A stretch of 64,000 nt of DNA from positions 1 through 64,000 of the forward strand of contig CASFBK010000009.1 in the NCBI GenBank assembly GCA_949292785.1, written 5' to 3'. The stretch's first letter is position 1. Each line of letters starts with the position of its first letter. The DNA is from an uncultured Eubacteriales bacterium (GTDB taxonomy: Bacteria > Bacillota > Clostridia > Lachnospirales > Lachnospiraceae). Below are positions 25,463-34,375 of this stretch, piece by piece. Made by a program: the position numbers and the translations under genes. The notes under the pieces were generated by a model, which was not told the DNA's origin, did not search any database, and saw nothing but the letters and a program-made list of their open reading frames with translations.

Positions 25463-26932
25463 TTATATAAAACTATTTCTGTTATACAGCATTCTTTTAA
25501 CATGGCTGCTATAATTAAATGTATCAGAAAAAATCTCTACAATTTTATTACTAAGGACAAAAAAGCAGCGATTACAAAGAGTGTCCAGTAATTCCATATC
25601 ATGTGTTACCAAAAAAACGGTGGCTCCCCGCTGCGCAAGCATTGAAATTTGATTTCTTACTGTACACATAGAAGCATAGTCCAGACCGCTTGTAGGCTCA
25701 TCAAAAATATAAATATCTTTATCCAGTAAAAGACTTACTGCGATTGCCAATCTCTGTTTTTGACCGCCCGAGAGTGTCATAGGATGATTTTCAGCATATG
25801 CAGACAGGTCCATTGTGTTAAGTATCGAATCTATTTTCGCATTGCTGACAGGATTACAGTTCATCATACATTCCTCTTTTACACTTTCTCCAAAAAGCTG
25901 ATGATTTACGTCCTGCATGATTAGATAACTTCTCTGTAGCCTGTCGGATACATTCATTTCCTGACTGCCATACTTCATCTTTCCTTCTTTTAAAGCAGAT
26001 AGTCCGCAAATCGCGCGGCATAAAGAAGTTTTCCCAACGCCATTGTTGCCAGTTATACCGATAATATCTCCTTTATGGGCTTTAAAAGAAATATTTTCTA
26101 ATATGGTTCTCTTCCCATAAGATATTCTTGCATTATTTAACTGAATACTTACCTTTTTTGTTCTTTGGAGCATGGCGGCTGATTCTTTTGCCGTATTGTA
26201 CAATCGGCGCAGTCCCATGCTTTTCCTCTTATTATCATCTAAATGATAAAATTCTTTTCCTGTGTATACTTCTTTTTGCGTTCCGTTTTCCATGAAAATA
26301 ACGGTATCTGCAATGTCCTTTAGATAGGATAATCTATGTTCCGCAATTAATATGGTTTTTCCTTGCTGCTTCATTTGCAGCAATATTTGTTTTAATGTAT
26401 CTATAGCAAGTACATCTAAATTTGCGGTTGGTTCATCCAGTACAAGCACATCAGGAGCTGCCATATACACTGACGCTATTGCAATCAGTTGTTTTTCTCC
26501 TCCTGAAAGGGAAAAAATATCTCTGTGCCGCAGCTTTTGGATTCCTAATTCTTCCGTTACCTCTTCCAAACGGCTTTTTATCACTTCTACCGGAATACCT
26601 TGATTTTCCAATGCAAATACAAGTTCGCTGTCCGTATCAAGATTAAAAAACTGAGATTTGGGGTTTTGAAATACAGAACCTATGATTTTGGAAAGCTCAT
26701 ACATTGGAATTTCTTCTACATTTCTTCCGTTTAATGTAACGCTTCCTTTTTTATCCCCACTTGAAAGATAAGGAATCATACCGTTGACCAGCTTTGTTAC
26801 GGTGGTTTTTCCACAACCACTTTTTCCACATAAAAGCACACATTCTCCTTTTTTAATATGCAGACTAAAATCTTTCAGAGTTGCAGTGTCACTTCCAAAA
26901 TACTGAAAAGAAATATTTTTTAATTCAATCAA
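25463..26932 (-). CDS. Fused ECF transporter ATPase (EcfA-EcfA'), cassette 3
   Basis: A 489-residue tandem ATPase: Walker A GKSGCGKT near residue 36 and LSGGEKQL in domain 1; GNNGVGKT, LSGGQKQR and FDEPTSGLDYAS in domain 2. It overlaps ecfT by 4 nt. Base composition here is clearly more AT-rich than in cassettes 2 and 4. It is the last gene of the ABC-ABC-S-T-A set, and no clear terminator was seen after it. Confidence 0.87.
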   Translation of the reverse strand: MIELKNISFQYFGSDTATLKDFSLHIKKGECVLLCGKSGCGKTTVTKLVNGMIPYLSSGDKKGSVTLNGRNVEEIPMYELSKIIGSVFQNPKSQFFNLDTDSELVFALENQGIPVEVIKSRLEEVTEELGIQKLRHRDIFSLSGGEKQLIAIASVYMAAPDVLVLDEPTANLDVLAIDTLKQILLQMKQQGKTILIAEHRLSYLKDIADTVIFMENGTQKEVYTGKEFYHLDDNKRKSMGLRRLYNTAKESAAMLQRTKKVSIQLNNARISYGKRTILENISFKAHKGDIIGITGNNGVGKTSLCRAICGLSALKEGKMKYGSQEMNVSDRLQRSYLIMQDVNHQLFGESVKEECMMNCNPVSNAKIDSILNTMDLSAYAENHPMTLSGGQKQRLAIAVSLLLDKDIYIFDEPTSGLDYASMCTVRNQISMLAQRGATVFLVTHDMELLDTLCNRCFFVLSNKIVEIFSDTFNYSSHVKRMLYNRNSFI

Positions 26933-27642
26933 AAGAAGCCACCTCCGAAATACTTTAATTTTATAATTCCAGCCAAAAGAAATATTAATATAGCTATTAC
27001 AATCCCATCTGCCAGACCAAAATGACCAGAATATAAGAACGTCTTTTTACACGGGTTTTCAATTCCTCTTGTAATCGCTGACGCTGATAGTTCTTCTGAA
27101 ATCTGCGAAGCCGATACAAGAAGCGGAACATAATAACATTCCATACGTTGTGATATGCTTTTTATAAAATTCTTTTTTCTGATTTTAATTTTTCGTAATT
27201 TGGCAGCGTCTTTGATATGGGAAAACTCTTCTTTCACAGCCGGAATATATCGTAATGTAACGGCTAACGGTATGATAATCTGACGCGGTACTCCCAATTT
27301 TCCAAGTCCCGCGGTCAGCTCTGAAACAGTTGTTGTATTGATAAGCAGGATTCCAGCCATAGCACATGGAAACAATCTGCGGGCAGACACCACAAAGAAA
27401 GATATCATTGTTAAAACTGTTCCCGATAATTCAGGCAGCAAAAATACCTGTACCAATAGAAATGCAGTATATATGATTATCAACCGCAAACTTCCTGCAC
27501 TTTTCTTTAAATAAAGCTGGATTCCTCCAATCATGACAACTAAAGCTGTTTCCATCCAAATGGAATAAAACGCAAAGACAACAACGCTTGCATAAAGAAT
27601 CAGTATCAGTTTTGTTCTTACATCTAACGTCAGGTGCCCCAT
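26929..27642 (-). CDS. ECF transporter transmembrane protein EcfT, cassette 3
   Basis: A 237-residue EcfT-family membrane protein with the N-terminal LDVRTKLIL motif, several spans and the coupling segments AAKLRKIKI and SAITRGIE. Its start codon overlaps the stop of the S gene (TAATG). It is the partner of the EcfA and S proteins on either side. Confidence 0.85.
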   Translation of the reverse strand: MGHLTLDVRTKLILILYASVVVFAFYSIWMETALVVMIGGIQLYLKKSAGSLRLIIIYTAFLLVQVFLLPELSGTVLTMISFFVVSARRLFPCAMAGILLINTTTVSELTAGLGKLGVPRQIIIPLAVTLRYIPAVKEEFSHIKDAAKLRKIKIRKKNFIKSISQRMECYYVPLLVSASQISEELSASAITRGIENPCKKTFLYSGHFGLADGIVIAILIFLLAGIIKLKYFGGGFF

Positions 27643-28226
27643 TACAGAATACCCGCTTTAGCTAAATGCTTTTTCAATATTTTTTTCGCTAATAAACACC
27701 CTAATAAAGCAAAAATTGCGGAAACAACTATCATAACAAGTAAGAATGGCAATGTAGCATATCCATTCAGACCGTCAATAAATTCCTGTGGTAATCCACG
27801 CTTTAAAGCTTCTTTCAAATAACTTTCCGTTGTAACAAATAATTGTGTATATCCGCCAATATACAGCACTGATACCAGCATATAAGCGAATGAGGTCATT
27901 TTAAAATTGGTGTACCCGGTTTTTGTAATAATAACTTGAGCGATAACAGCCCCCAGCACGATAAATGGAAGCGCCATTGCCATACCCAGAACCATAAAGA
28001 GCAGTCCCACAATAACGCCCCAGATAATAACTGCTCCAAACTTTTGTACCTTTGTTGCCAGCATAATGAAAAACACCGCTCCTAATAATGAAGCTACTGC
28101 CGGATAAAACATAAAAGTAAATGGTGTTATATTTGCAACACTGGCAACAAAAAGCGCCACAATGTACAATGCGGTATAAATACCTGTAGTAATCAAATCT
28201 TTTCCGTTTAATTTTGTATTTTTCAT
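27642..28226 (-). CDS. MptD/Trep_Strep-type ECF S component, cassette 3
   Basis: A 194-residue membrane protein with about six spans and the family's C-terminal KKHLAKAGIL tail. The ATG at 28226 has an AGGAG site 17 bp behind the stop of the ABC gene, so the five genes form one operon. Sequence divergence from the S proteins of cassettes 1 and 2 suggests a distinct ligand. Confidence 0.8.
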   Translation of the reverse strand: MKNTKLNGKDLITTGIYTALYIVALFVASVANITPFTFMFYPAVASLLGAVFFIMLATKVQKFGAVIIWGVIVGLLFMVLGMAMALPFIVLGAVIAQVIITKTGYTNFKMTSFAYMLVSVLYIGGYTQLFVTTESYLKEALKRGLPQEFIDGLNGYATLPFLLVMIVVSAIFALLGCLLAKKILKKHLAKAGIL

Positions 28227-28243
28227 GGTCGTAATCTCCTTTT

Positions 28244-29989
28244 CTAAATCTTCCATTGGGAAGCATTTTTTCTCGCATTCCAGAATGTCGTATATATGGA
28301 ATCGGTATCTAGTAATTCTTTATGTGTCCCTACACTATGAATCCTTCCTTTTTCCATTACTACAATCTGGTCTGCATTCATAATGGTTTTCATTTTATGT
28401 GCTATCATAATGACAGTCTTTCCCTGAACAAGTTCCCGAATCGCCTGCTGCAGCAGCCATTCATTTTCCGGGTCTACGCTTGAAGTAGCTTCATCTAATA
28501 AGATAATGGGAGCGTCTTTCAATATTGCCCGGGCAATGGAAATTCTTTGTTTTTCCCCACCCGACAGATTCCCTCCACTTTCCCCGACAATGGTATTATA
28601 CTTATCCGGAAGCTGTTCAATAAAATCATGACAGCATGCTTTTTTAGCAGATGCAACCACTTCCTCATGTGTTGCGTCTGGCTTTCCAAATTTAATATTG
28701 TTTTCAATGGTATCATTGAACAGAAATATATCCTGAAAAACAATACCGAAACAGGAATAGAGTTCCTCTATATCAATGTCCTTCACATTTATTCCACCGA
28801 TTTTTACAGTGCCCGCCGTACAATCCCAGAATCTGGCAATCAAACGGGTCAATGTGGTTTTTCCGCAGCCAGAAGCCCCAACAATCGCCGTGAAACTTTT
28901 TTCAGGAATTACCAATGATATATCCGAAACAGCATCTGCTTGATTGGATTCATACTTGAATGATACATGCTCTAATTCAATCTTGAAATTATCACATGAT
29001 TGTTTTCCGCCAGACATCACTGGTATTTTTTCCATTGTCTGAATCCGATTGAGGGATACTTCCATCATTCTGACCATTCCCGTAATAGAACCAAGATTTT
29101 CAAGTGGCTTATATATGACAAATACAGCCACAAACATAATTACGGCATTTTCCACAGACATAGATTTTTGCAAGACCAGAAATCCTGTCAATATCATAAT
29201 CACTCCGCACATACACCTTTCTGTTAGAAGAAACAGGAGGTTTTTTCTGATAAAAGATTTTTCCATGTTATAGGAACTATCTCTTATATTACGAAATACA
29301 TTTAACATTTCATCTGCAGTTCTTTCACTCTCTGGGAATAATTTGTATACCGTTAATCCTTTCAGATATTCTATGACTTTGTTATTTGCCTGATTTTGAT
29401 ATTCCTTTGAAACCGCCGCAGCCTTTAAGCTGCTACTCTGCATCAATGAAATAATTGCAACAGACAGTAAAGAGCCAACAAAAAATGTTATGCCAATCTT
29501 CCAGTTAAAAATTGAAATTCCAATTATCAATACAAAAGCATTGATACAGCCATTAACCGCCTTCTCTAAAATGTTTGCCGCATTTTGTTCTATGTAGTGC
29601 AAGTCATCCGTCAGGGTAGTAACTGTGTTTCCAATACTATTGGAATTAAAATATCCCATAGGAGCCTGTTTCAGATGGTCGCCAATAGATAGTCTGGCCT
29701 GTGCCACAGAATCATAGCTTGCCACGCTTTGGAAATGATATACAAGGTATTTCATAATCCAACGCCCCAAAACACCTGCTAAAAAAATTCCTGAAATAAT
29801 CCATGTATCTTTTCCCGTTAGCAAATCAGCCTGCCAATTCAGACTGCTAAGTTGATGGAACAGATAAAAGACAGCAAGAAAGGGAAATGTTTCAAAAAAA
29901 CCGTCTAAAAATCCTAATAAGATACTCTGCTTTATACGAACGCTTTTTTCACCACATAAATAAAAGAACCCGGATATTATACTTTTCAT
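28244..29989 (-). CDS. Half-ABC transporter, pair 3 subunit B
   Basis: A 581-residue type IV half-transporter. The membrane domain spans about 20-310; the ATPase domain has Walker A GASGCGKT, LSGGEKQR and ILLDEATSSVDPE. It starts one base past the stop of subunit A. The protein is rich in Lys, Asn and Ile, in line with the AT-rich DNA of this cassette. The most likely role is the same as pairs 1 and 2: action with the ECF module on a shared substrate. Confidence 0.85.
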   Translation of the reverse strand: MKSIISGFFYLCGEKSVRIKQSILLGFLDGFFETFPFLAVFYLFHQLSSLNWQADLLTGKDTWIISGIFLAGVLGRWIMKYLVYHFQSVASYDSVAQARLSIGDHLKQAPMGYFNSNSIGNTVTTLTDDLHYIEQNAANILEKAVNGCINAFVLIIGISIFNWKIGITFFVGSLLSVAIISLMQSSSLKAAAVSKEYQNQANNKVIEYLKGLTVYKLFPESERTADEMLNVFRNIRDSSYNMEKSFIRKNLLFLLTERCMCGVIMILTGFLVLQKSMSVENAVIMFVAVFVIYKPLENLGSITGMVRMMEVSLNRIQTMEKIPVMSGGKQSCDNFKIELEHVSFKYESNQADAVSDISLVIPEKSFTAIVGASGCGKTTLTRLIARFWDCTAGTVKIGGINVKDIDIEELYSCFGIVFQDIFLFNDTIENNIKFGKPDATHEEVVASAKKACCHDFIEQLPDKYNTIVGESGGNLSGGEKQRISIARAILKDAPIILLDEATSSVDPENEWLLQQAIRELVQGKTVIMIAHKMKTIMNADQIVVMEKGRIHSVGTHKELLDTDSIYTTFWNARKNASQWKI

Positions 29990-31726
29990 CTAATTCACCC
30001 CTTCCTGACTATGTTTCCATAAATTTTGGTAAACAGAACAATTTTGAAGCAGTTGCGTGTGTGTTCCGTTTGCAATAATCTGTCCGTCATTTACAACAAA
30101 AATAGTATCACAGTCTACAACGGTATTTAATCTGTGCGCAATCATAATCAATGTCTTTCCCTCTGTAAGAGATTCCATAGATTTTTGAATCTTATCCTCA
30201 TTTTCCGGGTCAATAAATGCGGAAGCTTCATCAAGAATAACAATTGGTGCATTTTTTAATATAGTCCTTGCAATGGCAATTCTCTGGCGTTGTCCGCCCG
30301 ATAATTTTCCCCCTGCTTCTCCCACATTCGTTTTATAGCCATCCTGAAAGAATTGTATAAATTCATGACACGCCGCTTTTTGTGAAGCAGTTATGATTTC
30401 ATCTTCTGAGGCTAATGGATTTCCAACTCGTATATTTTCCATAATAGAAGTATCAAAAAGGAAATTATCCTGTGTAACAAAACTGATATTTCTCATTAAT
30501 TCCTTTAGCGGTATATTACGAATATCAATTCCGTTAATCTGAATACTACCGGAATCAGGATCATAAAAGCGTACCAGCAGCTTGGCAAGTGTGGACTTTC
30601 CAGAGCCGGAGTTTCCAACAAAGGCCACTCTTTGTCCGGCTTTTATAGAAAAACTTACATGATTAATGACTGGATTATCTTGCTTATATCCAAATTGGAT
30701 ATCTTTCCCTTCAATAGTCTGTATCTCTGTTAAATGCATCGTCCCTTCCGGTAAATCTTCAATGTCAAGAATTTCATTCACTTTCCCCATTGTTGTCGTA
30801 ATAGCCATAATATGGTCTGCAAATTCCATAATTTTAATAATCGGTTCTGATATCCCGAAGGATAAAAACATACAAAGAATAAAATGATTTAATGAAATGA
30901 TTCCGGCAGACATCAATAAGACTCCAATCGGCATAACCAAAAGCAGGCTGTTCGGTGTTACAACATAAAATCCTGCCAGATAGGGATAACAGTGTGCGAA
31001 CCATTTCTTCATGGAATCCCGAAATGCCAGAACGGAGGTTCTGAATTTTATCATAGAGGAAGCCGTCTGTCCAAATGCCTTGATAACTTCCATACCACCT
31101 ACGTATTCCACCATAGCGCCTGACATCACTTCACTATCATTTGTATATTTCTCAAACATTTTCATCACATCTTTGCCAGACATCATCATTCCATATATCA
31201 GAAACCCTAATATAAGTGTTCCCATGGAAGCAAGCGCCAGCTGCCAGCCACAGAGAAACATAGAAACAATCATTACAAGAAAACCTAACATGTGTGAGGT
31301 AAGCTCCGGCAGCATATGAGCTAATGGATATTCTAAATGCTCTATTTCATCCATTAAAATCTGTTTATATTCACCGGCAGTTTTCTTTTCTACATTTCCA
31401 AGGGAATTTCTCAACAGTTTATTGGTAAGTATCGTTCTGATTTCTGCTAAGATGCCATATGCCATTTTATGAGAACAACCGGAAGCCAGTGTATAGCAGA
31501 CTGATTTTACCAGGTATCCTGCAATCGCACAAAAGCTCCAGAAAAAAATATCTGAAAGCTTTAAATTTTGTCCAATTATCAGTATCACCAGATTAGCCAC
31601 TGAAAAATATGGAACTAAACCGCCAAAAACAGAGGCTATGGCTAATAAGATAGAAAAAACTATTTTTTTCTTATCTTTTGCATAAGCAAAAACTTCTGTA
31701 ATTGGATTACTTTTTGTTTGCTTCAT
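29990..31726 (-). CDS. Half-ABC transporter, pair 3 subunit A
   Basis: A 578-residue half-transporter. Walker A GNSGSGKS, LSGGQRQR and VILDEASAFIDPE are visible; the catalytic Glu is kept, with DEAS instead of DEAT. It is the first gene of cassette 3, transcribed from the promoter at 31783-31811, which is overlaid by a DtxR-like box and followed by a TetR-type palindrome. A divergent TetR gene lies upstream. Confidence 0.85.
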   Translation of the reverse strand: MKQTKSNPITEVFAYAKDKKKIVFSILLAIASVFGGLVPYFSVANLVILIIGQNLKLSDIFFWSFCAIAGYLVKSVCYTLASGCSHKMAYGILAEIRTILTNKLLRNSLGNVEKKTAGEYKQILMDEIEHLEYPLAHMLPELTSHMLGFLVMIVSMFLCGWQLALASMGTLILGFLIYGMMMSGKDVMKMFEKYTNDSEVMSGAMVEYVGGMEVIKAFGQTASSMIKFRTSVLAFRDSMKKWFAHCYPYLAGFYVVTPNSLLLVMPIGVLLMSAGIISLNHFILCMFLSFGISEPIIKIMEFADHIMAITTTMGKVNEILDIEDLPEGTMHLTEIQTIEGKDIQFGYKQDNPVINHVSFSIKAGQRVAFVGNSGSGKSTLAKLLVRFYDPDSGSIQINGIDIRNIPLKELMRNISFVTQDNFLFDTSIMENIRVGNPLASEDEIITASQKAACHEFIQFFQDGYKTNVGEAGGKLSGGQRQRIAIARTILKNAPIVILDEASAFIDPENEDKIQKSMESLTEGKTLIMIAHRLNTVVDCDTIFVVNDGQIIANGTHTQLLQNCSVYQNLWKHSQEGVN

Positions 31727-31748
31727 AAAACTCTTCCTTTCTTTATAC

Positions 31749-31780
31749 TAAATGACCGTTTTTATATTAATGGTCATTTA
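31749..31780. promoter_or_regulatory. Probable TetR operator for cassette 3
   Basis: Perfect 9-bp inverted arms TAAATGACC / GGTCATTTA (31749-31757 with 31772-31780) with a 14-bp spacer, placed over the expected transcript start of cassette 3. It differs from the ATAAC/GTTAT operators elsewhere, in line with the different TetR protein at 31960. Confidence 0.6.
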
Positions 31781-31782
31781 TA

Positions 31783-31811
31783 AGGTTAGCACTGTCTAAT
31801 CGGATTGTCAA
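31783..31811 (-). promoter_or_regulatory. Promoter of cassette 3
   Basis: Minus-strand TTGACA (31806-31811), a 17-bp spacer and TAACCT (31783-31788). Confidence 0.65.
31786..31799. promoter_or_regulatory. DtxR-like box c
   Basis: TTAG-CACTGT-CTAA followed by TCG. It overlaps the -10 and spacer of the cassette 3 promoter, the classical position for a repressor. Confidence 0.5.
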
Positions 31812-31881
31812 GAACTATCTTATAACAGAACTATCTTATGGCGGCAGAACTATCCTATGGCACAGAACTATCCTATGGCGG
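31811..31881. repeat. Tandem repeat, four imperfect units
   Basis: Four units based on AGAACTATCYTATGGC start at 31811, 31827, 31846 and 31864, with unit lengths of 16-19 bp. The block lies directly upstream of the -35 of the TetR promoter at 31882 and next to the -35 of cassette 3. Confidence 0.75.
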
Positions 31882-31910
31882 TTGACAGAAAAAATTTTCA
31901 TTGTTACAAT
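31882..31910 (+). promoter_or_regulatory. Promoter of the TetR gene at 31960
   Basis: Plus-strand TTGACA (31882-31887), a 17-bp spacer and TACAAT (31905-31910). Confidence 0.7.
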
Positions 31911-31959
31911 TCGTATATGACTAAAGTATTAAATTTGTTCATTTTAAGGAGAATTATTT

Positions 31960-32547
31960 ATGCCAGCTATTTTTTCAGAAGAGCAAAAACAAAAATTACA
32001 GATAAAATTACTGTCGACAGGATTTGAGTTATTGAAAAAATACGGATATCGCCGTATGACAATAGACGAAGTAACAAAAAACTGTGGAATTGCAAAAGGT
32101 ACGTTTTATCATTTTTTTAAGACCAAGGAAGAATTCACCTATCAAATTATGCTGTTTGAAAGAAATATTGAACGCAAAAAGCTTACAGACCGTTTGACAA
32201 ACGATAATATACTTACAAAAAAAGCCTTTAAGGACTGGCTTTGTGATATGATACAAAATAATGTCAACATATTTTCTTATATGTCACAGGAAGAAATTAC
32301 GTTACTTATGTCAGCATGGCCAGAGGAATATCTTTTAAATATTTCTAATGACGAACAGACCTCTCTTTGGATTCTTAACATGATTCCTGATAAGCAGCCT
32401 GATTGTGATTGGAAGATTTTTGTAAATTATATGAAAGGCATTGCCATTATCAACACATACAAAAACCTTCTGAATCCAGACGCTGCCGATATGTCCATTG
32501 ACCGTTTTATGGATGATTTAATTCGTTATATATGGGGAACTGTATAG
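31960..32547 (+). CDS. TetR-family regulator, divergent from cassette 3
   Basis: A 195-residue TetR regulator with its helix-turn-helix at about 25-55 (MTIDEVTKNCGIAKGTFYHFF). The type of N-terminus differs from the other TetR proteins in the window, as does the putative operator at 31749-31780. AGGAG precedes the ATG. Divergent placement and the shared control region make it the likely repressor of cassette 3. Confidence 0.83.
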   Translation: MPAIFSEEQKQKLQIKLLSTGFELLKKYGYRRMTIDEVTKNCGIAKGTFYHFFKTKEEFTYQIMLFERNIERKKLTDRLTNDNILTKKAFKDWLCDMIQNNVNIFSYMSQEEITLLMSAWPEEYLLNISNDEQTSLWILNMIPDKQPDCDWKIFVNYMKGIAIINTYKNLLNPDAADMSIDRFMDDLIRYIWGTV

Positions 32548-32552
32548 AATAA

Positions 32553-32576
32553 GATGGGGCTGTCCACAGCCCCATC
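32553..32576. terminator. Hairpin between convergent genes
   Basis: A perfect 10-bp stem GATGGGGCTG / CAGCCCCATC with a 4-nt loop lies between the TetR stop and the stop of the ABC gene at 32582. The T tracts are weak, so termination efficiency is uncertain. Confidence 0.5.
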
Positions 32577-32581
32577 CTCAT

Positions 32582-34375
32582 TCACCATATCAGCTTCCAG
32601 CCAATAGCTTCCTTCCTTGCATTTAAGAAATCCTGATACAGTCCCGGCACAGCCGCCAGCTGTTCATGCGTTCCTCTCTGTTCAATATGTCCCTTATTCA
32701 ACACAAGAATCTGTTCCGCATGCCGCACCGTTTTCAGACGATGTGCTATCATGATAATGGTCTTATCCTTTGTCAGCGCTTCGATTGCCCGCTGCAACTC
32801 CCGCTCGTTCTCCGGGTCAACACTTGCCGTCGCCTCATCCAGAATAACAATGGGGGCGTCTTTTAAAAGTGCACGGGCAATGGAGATTCTCTGCTTTTCT
32901 CCACCGGAGAGACTGCCTCCTGCTTCGCCTACTACCGTATTGTAGCCCTCCGGCAACGCCATGATAAAGTCATGACAGCAGGCGCGTTTTGCGGCAGCAA
33001 CTACCTCTTCATGGGTAGCCTCTTGTTTTCCAAACTTAATGTTATTCTCAATGGTGTCTGCAAAAAGATACACATTTTGGAATACAACGGAAATATTTTT
33101 CATTAAGCTGTCCAGCTTATATTGTTCTACCGGATAACCGCCTACCAGAATCCTTCCACCCTGTACATCCCAAAATCGTGCAATCAGATGGCAAAGTGTA
33201 GTCTTTCCTCCCCCGGAAGGTCCTACAATAGCGGTTGTCGTCTTTGGCTTTATTTCCAGGCTGACGTTATCCAAAATTTTTCGTTCTTTCAGCGCGCTTT
33301 CTCCAAGCCTGCCTTCTTCTGAAATATGATTGTCTTTTTTTCTGTCATAGGAAAATTCCACATTTTCAAAGACAACAGATGCATCCTTAAGCGTCAAATC
33401 CTCCCCTTCCACATCCATTACCGGCGTATCATCAATAGCGTTTGCCTTATCCATGGACGCATTGAGCATCTGCAGCATATCGGACATATTTCCCGCACTT
33501 TCCAGCTCCCGGTAAATCATAAAGGAAGCGATTAACATCAGCAGACATCTGGAAAGCTCCATGGTTCCGTTCAGGAAAAACAAGATTCCTGCACCTGCCA
33601 GCAAGACCTGAAACATTCTTACCACCGACTGACGAAGGGCGGAAAACGGAGCCACAGAGTATTCCAGTCCCAATGCCTTTTTGCAGCTGTCATCAATATT
33701 TTTTTGTACCGTCTGGGTATTATCCTTTTCCAGACCGAAGGATTTTACTACGCTCATTCCCTGTATGTATTCCAATACGGCTTCTACCAAGGTTTCCTGC
33801 GCATGCTGTCTTGCCGGTCCCGTTGCCTTTGACCTTGCTGCAGAAAGCTCAGTTGCCAGCAGATATACTACGATTCCTGCAATGGCAATGAGTCCCATAC
33901 GCCAGTCGGAAATGAGCAGCATAAGACACAGGGCAAAGGTATTTAAAAAGCCGCCGAACAGCATGACCAGACATCTTGCCGCGGAATTTTCCACGTCTGA
34001 CAGAGTGGTAGTAACTACCGCCGTTATGGCTCCAAGACTGTTCTGGTTGAAATATCCCATGGGAATATAGCGCAGTCTGTCTCCGATATGAATGCGCTTT
34101 TCTGCTACCATGAAAAAGCCTGCCTCTGTTTCTGCGTTAGTAGAATAATACATGCAGGCGCCTTTTCCTAACAGAGAAATCACCATAATCCCAAGGGAAA
34201 TCCATATCAGAGAAGTATCTTTGTTTCCTGCCAGCACTGCATCCAGTACCAGCATCAGGGCTGCAAACTGAAATGCACTGAATATGGCTCCCAAAAAAGA
34301 AACAAAGGTTGCCTTGGTCAACAGTTTTTTACGACTTCCTGCAAAACGAAAGATTTTCCCAATCATTTTAATCAT
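32582..34375 (-). CDS. Half-ABC transporter, pair 4 subunit B
   Basis: A 597-residue type IV half-transporter with Walker A GPSGGGKT, LSGGEKQR and VILDEATASVDPE. Between the membrane domain and the ATPase core, near residue 355, it has an extra charged insert (around RKKDNHISEEGRLGES) not seen in the other pairs. The ATG overlaps the stop of subunit A (ATGA). No ECF genes accompany this pair. It is closest by eye to pair 2 subunit B. Confidence 0.85.
   Translation of the reverse strand: MIKMIGKIFRFAGSRKKLLTKATFVSFLGAIFSAFQFAALMLVLDAVLAGNKDTSLIWISLGIMVISLLGKGACMYYSTNAETEAGFFMVAEKRIHIGDRLRYIPMGYFNQNSLGAITAVVTTTLSDVENSAARCLVMLFGGFLNTFALCLMLLISDWRMGLIAIAGIVVYLLATELSAARSKATGPARQHAQETLVEAVLEYIQGMSVVKSFGLEKDNTQTVQKNIDDSCKKALGLEYSVAPFSALRQSVVRMFQVLLAGAGILFFLNGTMELSRCLLMLIASFMIYRELESAGNMSDMLQMLNASMDKANAIDDTPVMDVEGEDLTLKDASVVFENVEFSYDRKKDNHISEEGRLGESALKERKILDNVSLEIKPKTTTAIVGPSGGGKTTLCHLIARFWDVQGGRILVGGYPVEQYKLDSLMKNISVVFQNVYLFADTIENNIKFGKQEATHEEVVAAAKRACCHDFIMALPEGYNTVVGEAGGSLSGGEKQRISIARALLKDAPIVILDEATASVDPENERELQRAIEALTKDKTIIMIAHRLKTVRHAEQILVLNKGHIEQRGTHEQLAAVPGLYQDFLNARKEAIGWKLIW

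Noticed and set aside
31811-31881. CRISPR array
   Set aside because: Units of 16-19 bp follow one another without unique spacers, and no cas genes are near. It is a plain tandem repeat.
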